Assembly: GCA_024364805.1 (NCBI GenBank)
Contig: CM044489.1
Span: 37,662,313-37,697,467, forward strand
DNA from: Euprymna scolopes
Lineage: Eukaryota > Mollusca > Cephalopoda > Sepiida > Sepiolidae
Direction of reading: 5' to 3'
Length of the DNA stretch: 35,155 bases
In this document: piece by piece, positions 33,423 to 35,155 of the stretch
How the letters are laid out: each line of letters begins with the position of its first letter
How positions within the stretch are numbered: position 1 is the stretch's first letter
Notes under the pieces: generated by a model
Database searches by the model: none
The model's input: only the letters and a program-made list of their open reading frames with translations
What the model was told of the DNA's origin: nothing
Program-made: the position numbers and the translations under genes

Positions 33423-33442
33423 TATAGATATATATATATATA
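33349..33442. repeat. (TA)n microsatellite, right flank of tandem Helitron-like pair
   Basis: About 45 TA units, with a short GATATAGA interruption near the right end, directly after the CTAGT of copy B. Confidence 0.95.
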
Positions 33443-33838
33443 AGATAATCTTTAATTTGAAAGCAAATGATCAGTAATTACTAGAGAACATATAATCGCT
33501 GCAAACCACTTCCTCTATGTTTCGACCTCCTATATGTGTGAGCTGTTTGAGGCAGATATCCCAGATATTAAAAAAATGTATTAATTTAAATGAAACTGAC
33601 TGAAATTTCGGGAAGATCGCATCAATTTGAAGTATAAATTGATTCTGAATTGTGCATTTTAAAATTACGTATAATGCCAGTATTTTCATGTTAAATATCG
33701 AGTTTACTTGTTATCATATTAACGTACATCTGAATCTGTTATTATTAATCAATAATCCGTCTATTAATACTTTGAAAGTCAACATTAGTTAGAATATAGA
33801 AACACTGCTAAAATATTTTACAGCTTAAAACCCCATTC
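33443..33838. other. AT-rich spacer
   Basis: A 72-codon minus frame (33471-33689) has no recognisable domain; nothing else is seen. Confidence 0.45.
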
Positions 33839-33922
33839 ATTTTTATTCTTTTAATACGAGAGTCTGATTAAGCAGTAAACATTTTTATTCTTCTAATACG
33901 AGAGTCTGATTAAGCAGTGAAC
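33839..33922. repeat. 42-bp tandem duplication
   Basis: Units 33839-33880 and 33881-33922 are identical at 40 of 42 positions and directly adjacent, sharing AATACGAGAGTCTGATTAAG. The low divergence implies a recent local duplication. Confidence 0.9.
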
Positions 33923-34340
33923 ATTATTATGGGGAATTGCATTTCAAAGTTAAAGATACAAGTAGTTAGTCTGAAAATGTTTCGTGTTTTATTATTGTTT
34001 TGTAAATATGAATTTCTTTTTATTTAAACTTAGAAAATACACAGAAAAAACGTTAGCGTTTAATGGTGTCCCGTAATCGAATTTATGTCAGGCTTTGTTT
34101 TATTTACAAAACACTAAATTTTAAATAATTTTTTTTATTTTTTGTTCGTCTGCCTATTTGGTGAAACTTCGTAAACATTATTCCATGTGGCAGTCATATG
34201 GAATTGTTATGAATAATGAAGGCTTAATCTTTTTTCGAAACGAAAATATTAGACAGAGGAAGGAAAATGATATTGATGCATTAGCTTGGATAGACGAACT
34301 TATCGACTCACTATAGTTTGCGTGTTTTATTTTGTTTTGT
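33923..34340. other. AT-rich spacer
   Basis: No gene, RNA or repeat recognised. Confidence 0.45.
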
Positions 34341-34383
34341 TTTTTACATGGAGATTACTACTTATCAAGCCCCGGAAGCCACT
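34341..34383 (-). mobile_element. Solo LINE 3' tail
   Basis: Matches 1131-1173 at 38 of 43 positions. On the minus strand it continues into an A-rich tail (complement of the T-rich 34326-34346). No LINE body precedes it, so it is either an extremely 5'-truncated LINE insertion or the tail of a SINE that borrows this LINE's 3' end. Confidence 0.6.
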
Positions 34384-35155
34384 CCGAATGCTTGATTATG
34401 TGTATGTTTTAGATATAATTTAACGATTAGTGTTAAGTCCATTATTCGGACTTTGATTATTATTTTGATTGCTATATTGGGAAAATTCCTGTTCATGTAA
34501 ATGTCTCCCCTTTTTTAATGTTTCCACAGAATCATTCATTCGACGTTTAGCATCCTCTACGACACAAAAAACTTGAAATCATTAAGGAGATAGACCTGTC
34601 ACTACACGCCGTGTGGAAGTTATGTTAATATATATAATAATGAAAAATTTGTATCGTCCAGATTTGATTGTTTACAAAAACAATCCATCAGTGCGCTATA
34701 GCTTTATATGCACAATTCAAGTGTGATTTCGGAAGAGTTAATACGTTATCCAGAACGTTAACAAGAAGAAAAAAAACGCCGGAGTATATATATATGGGAT
34801 AATGTTCTCATGGAGTTAAATATCTATCCTATACTAAACGTTAACAAAAAGGTTATCACACTAAATTCAAACAAAACTTTTTATAAACTAAAACGATATG
34901 TATTTATTAGACTTACCTACACCGTTTGATTTAGGTTGCATGCGGTTAGGAAAGTGTAACAATTAAGGAAGTATGAAAATATTAACGGGGTGCCCACTAA
35001 AGTCTTTTGAAGTGTGTATTCTTCCAATTGTGAATAGTCTTGATATAGGTTGATACAGTGAAATTGCTGACTCCGCTATTTTCAAAGTAGCTAGTAGTTA
35101 TGTAAGTCATTTAGATAACAAAAAGTGTAGGTCTGGTTATTTGTAATAATAATGA
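34384..35155. other. AT-rich DNA to window end, nothing recognised
   Basis: No conserved frame, RNA gene or element boundary was seen; only a very short TATA run near 34785. Confidence 0.5.

Overview
This is AT-rich animal DNA with no bacterial or archaeal signal. It has long dinucleotide microsatellites and degraded transposons on both strands, and no gene I can call as an intact host gene. The transposon proteins (a jockey-like LINE, a Tc3-like transposase, a REL-endonuclease LINE and a Copia-type gag remnant) look most like those of cephalopod molluscs such as Octopus. That assignment is from memory and moderate in confidence.

Layout. 0-3.7 kb: AT-rich DNA, an internally deleted jockey-like LINE on the minus strand (about 1131-2580) and a Copia-type gag fossil (about 3195-3660) that stops at a (TA)n tract. 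3.7-8.1 kb: mostly unremarkable AT-rich DNA with a 5S rRNA-like fragment (5782-5851) and a broken member of an uncharacterised invertebrate protein family (about 7002-8066). 8.4-11.1 kb: a (TAA)n tract, a minus-strand LINE with a restriction-like endonuclease (about 8474-10425), then a decayed Tc1/mariner-superfamily transposase (about 10540-11120) followed by two YY1-type motifs 30 bp apart. 11.1-16.6 kb: microsatellites plus a few short coding-like stretches that I cannot name, including a possible signal-peptide exon and a 56-codon frame.

16.6-21 kb: jockey-like LINE pieces again. The reverse-transcriptase C-terminal half lies on the minus strand (about 16650-17775) and the N-terminal half on the plus strand (about 19897-20936), and a mariner-like 5' end lies between them. 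22.55-24.08 kb: a Tc3-like DNA transposon with both terminal inverted repeats and a disabled transposase. 24.1-30.7 kb: AT-rich DNA with a few tandem repeats and hairpins. 30.7-33.5 kb: ATGT-rich repeats, a possible tRNA-derived SINE head, and two Helitron-like elements in head-to-tail tandem inside a split (TA)n microsatellite. 33.5-35.2 kb: AT-rich DNA with a 42-bp duplication and a short LINE 3' tail.

The window reads as intergenic or intronic repeat-rich DNA. The elements are independent insertions and form no pathway. I found no convincing undescribed functional system. The most informative points are the nested and tandem mobile-element architecture, the association of element ends with AT microsatellites, and a few unidentified coding-like frames.
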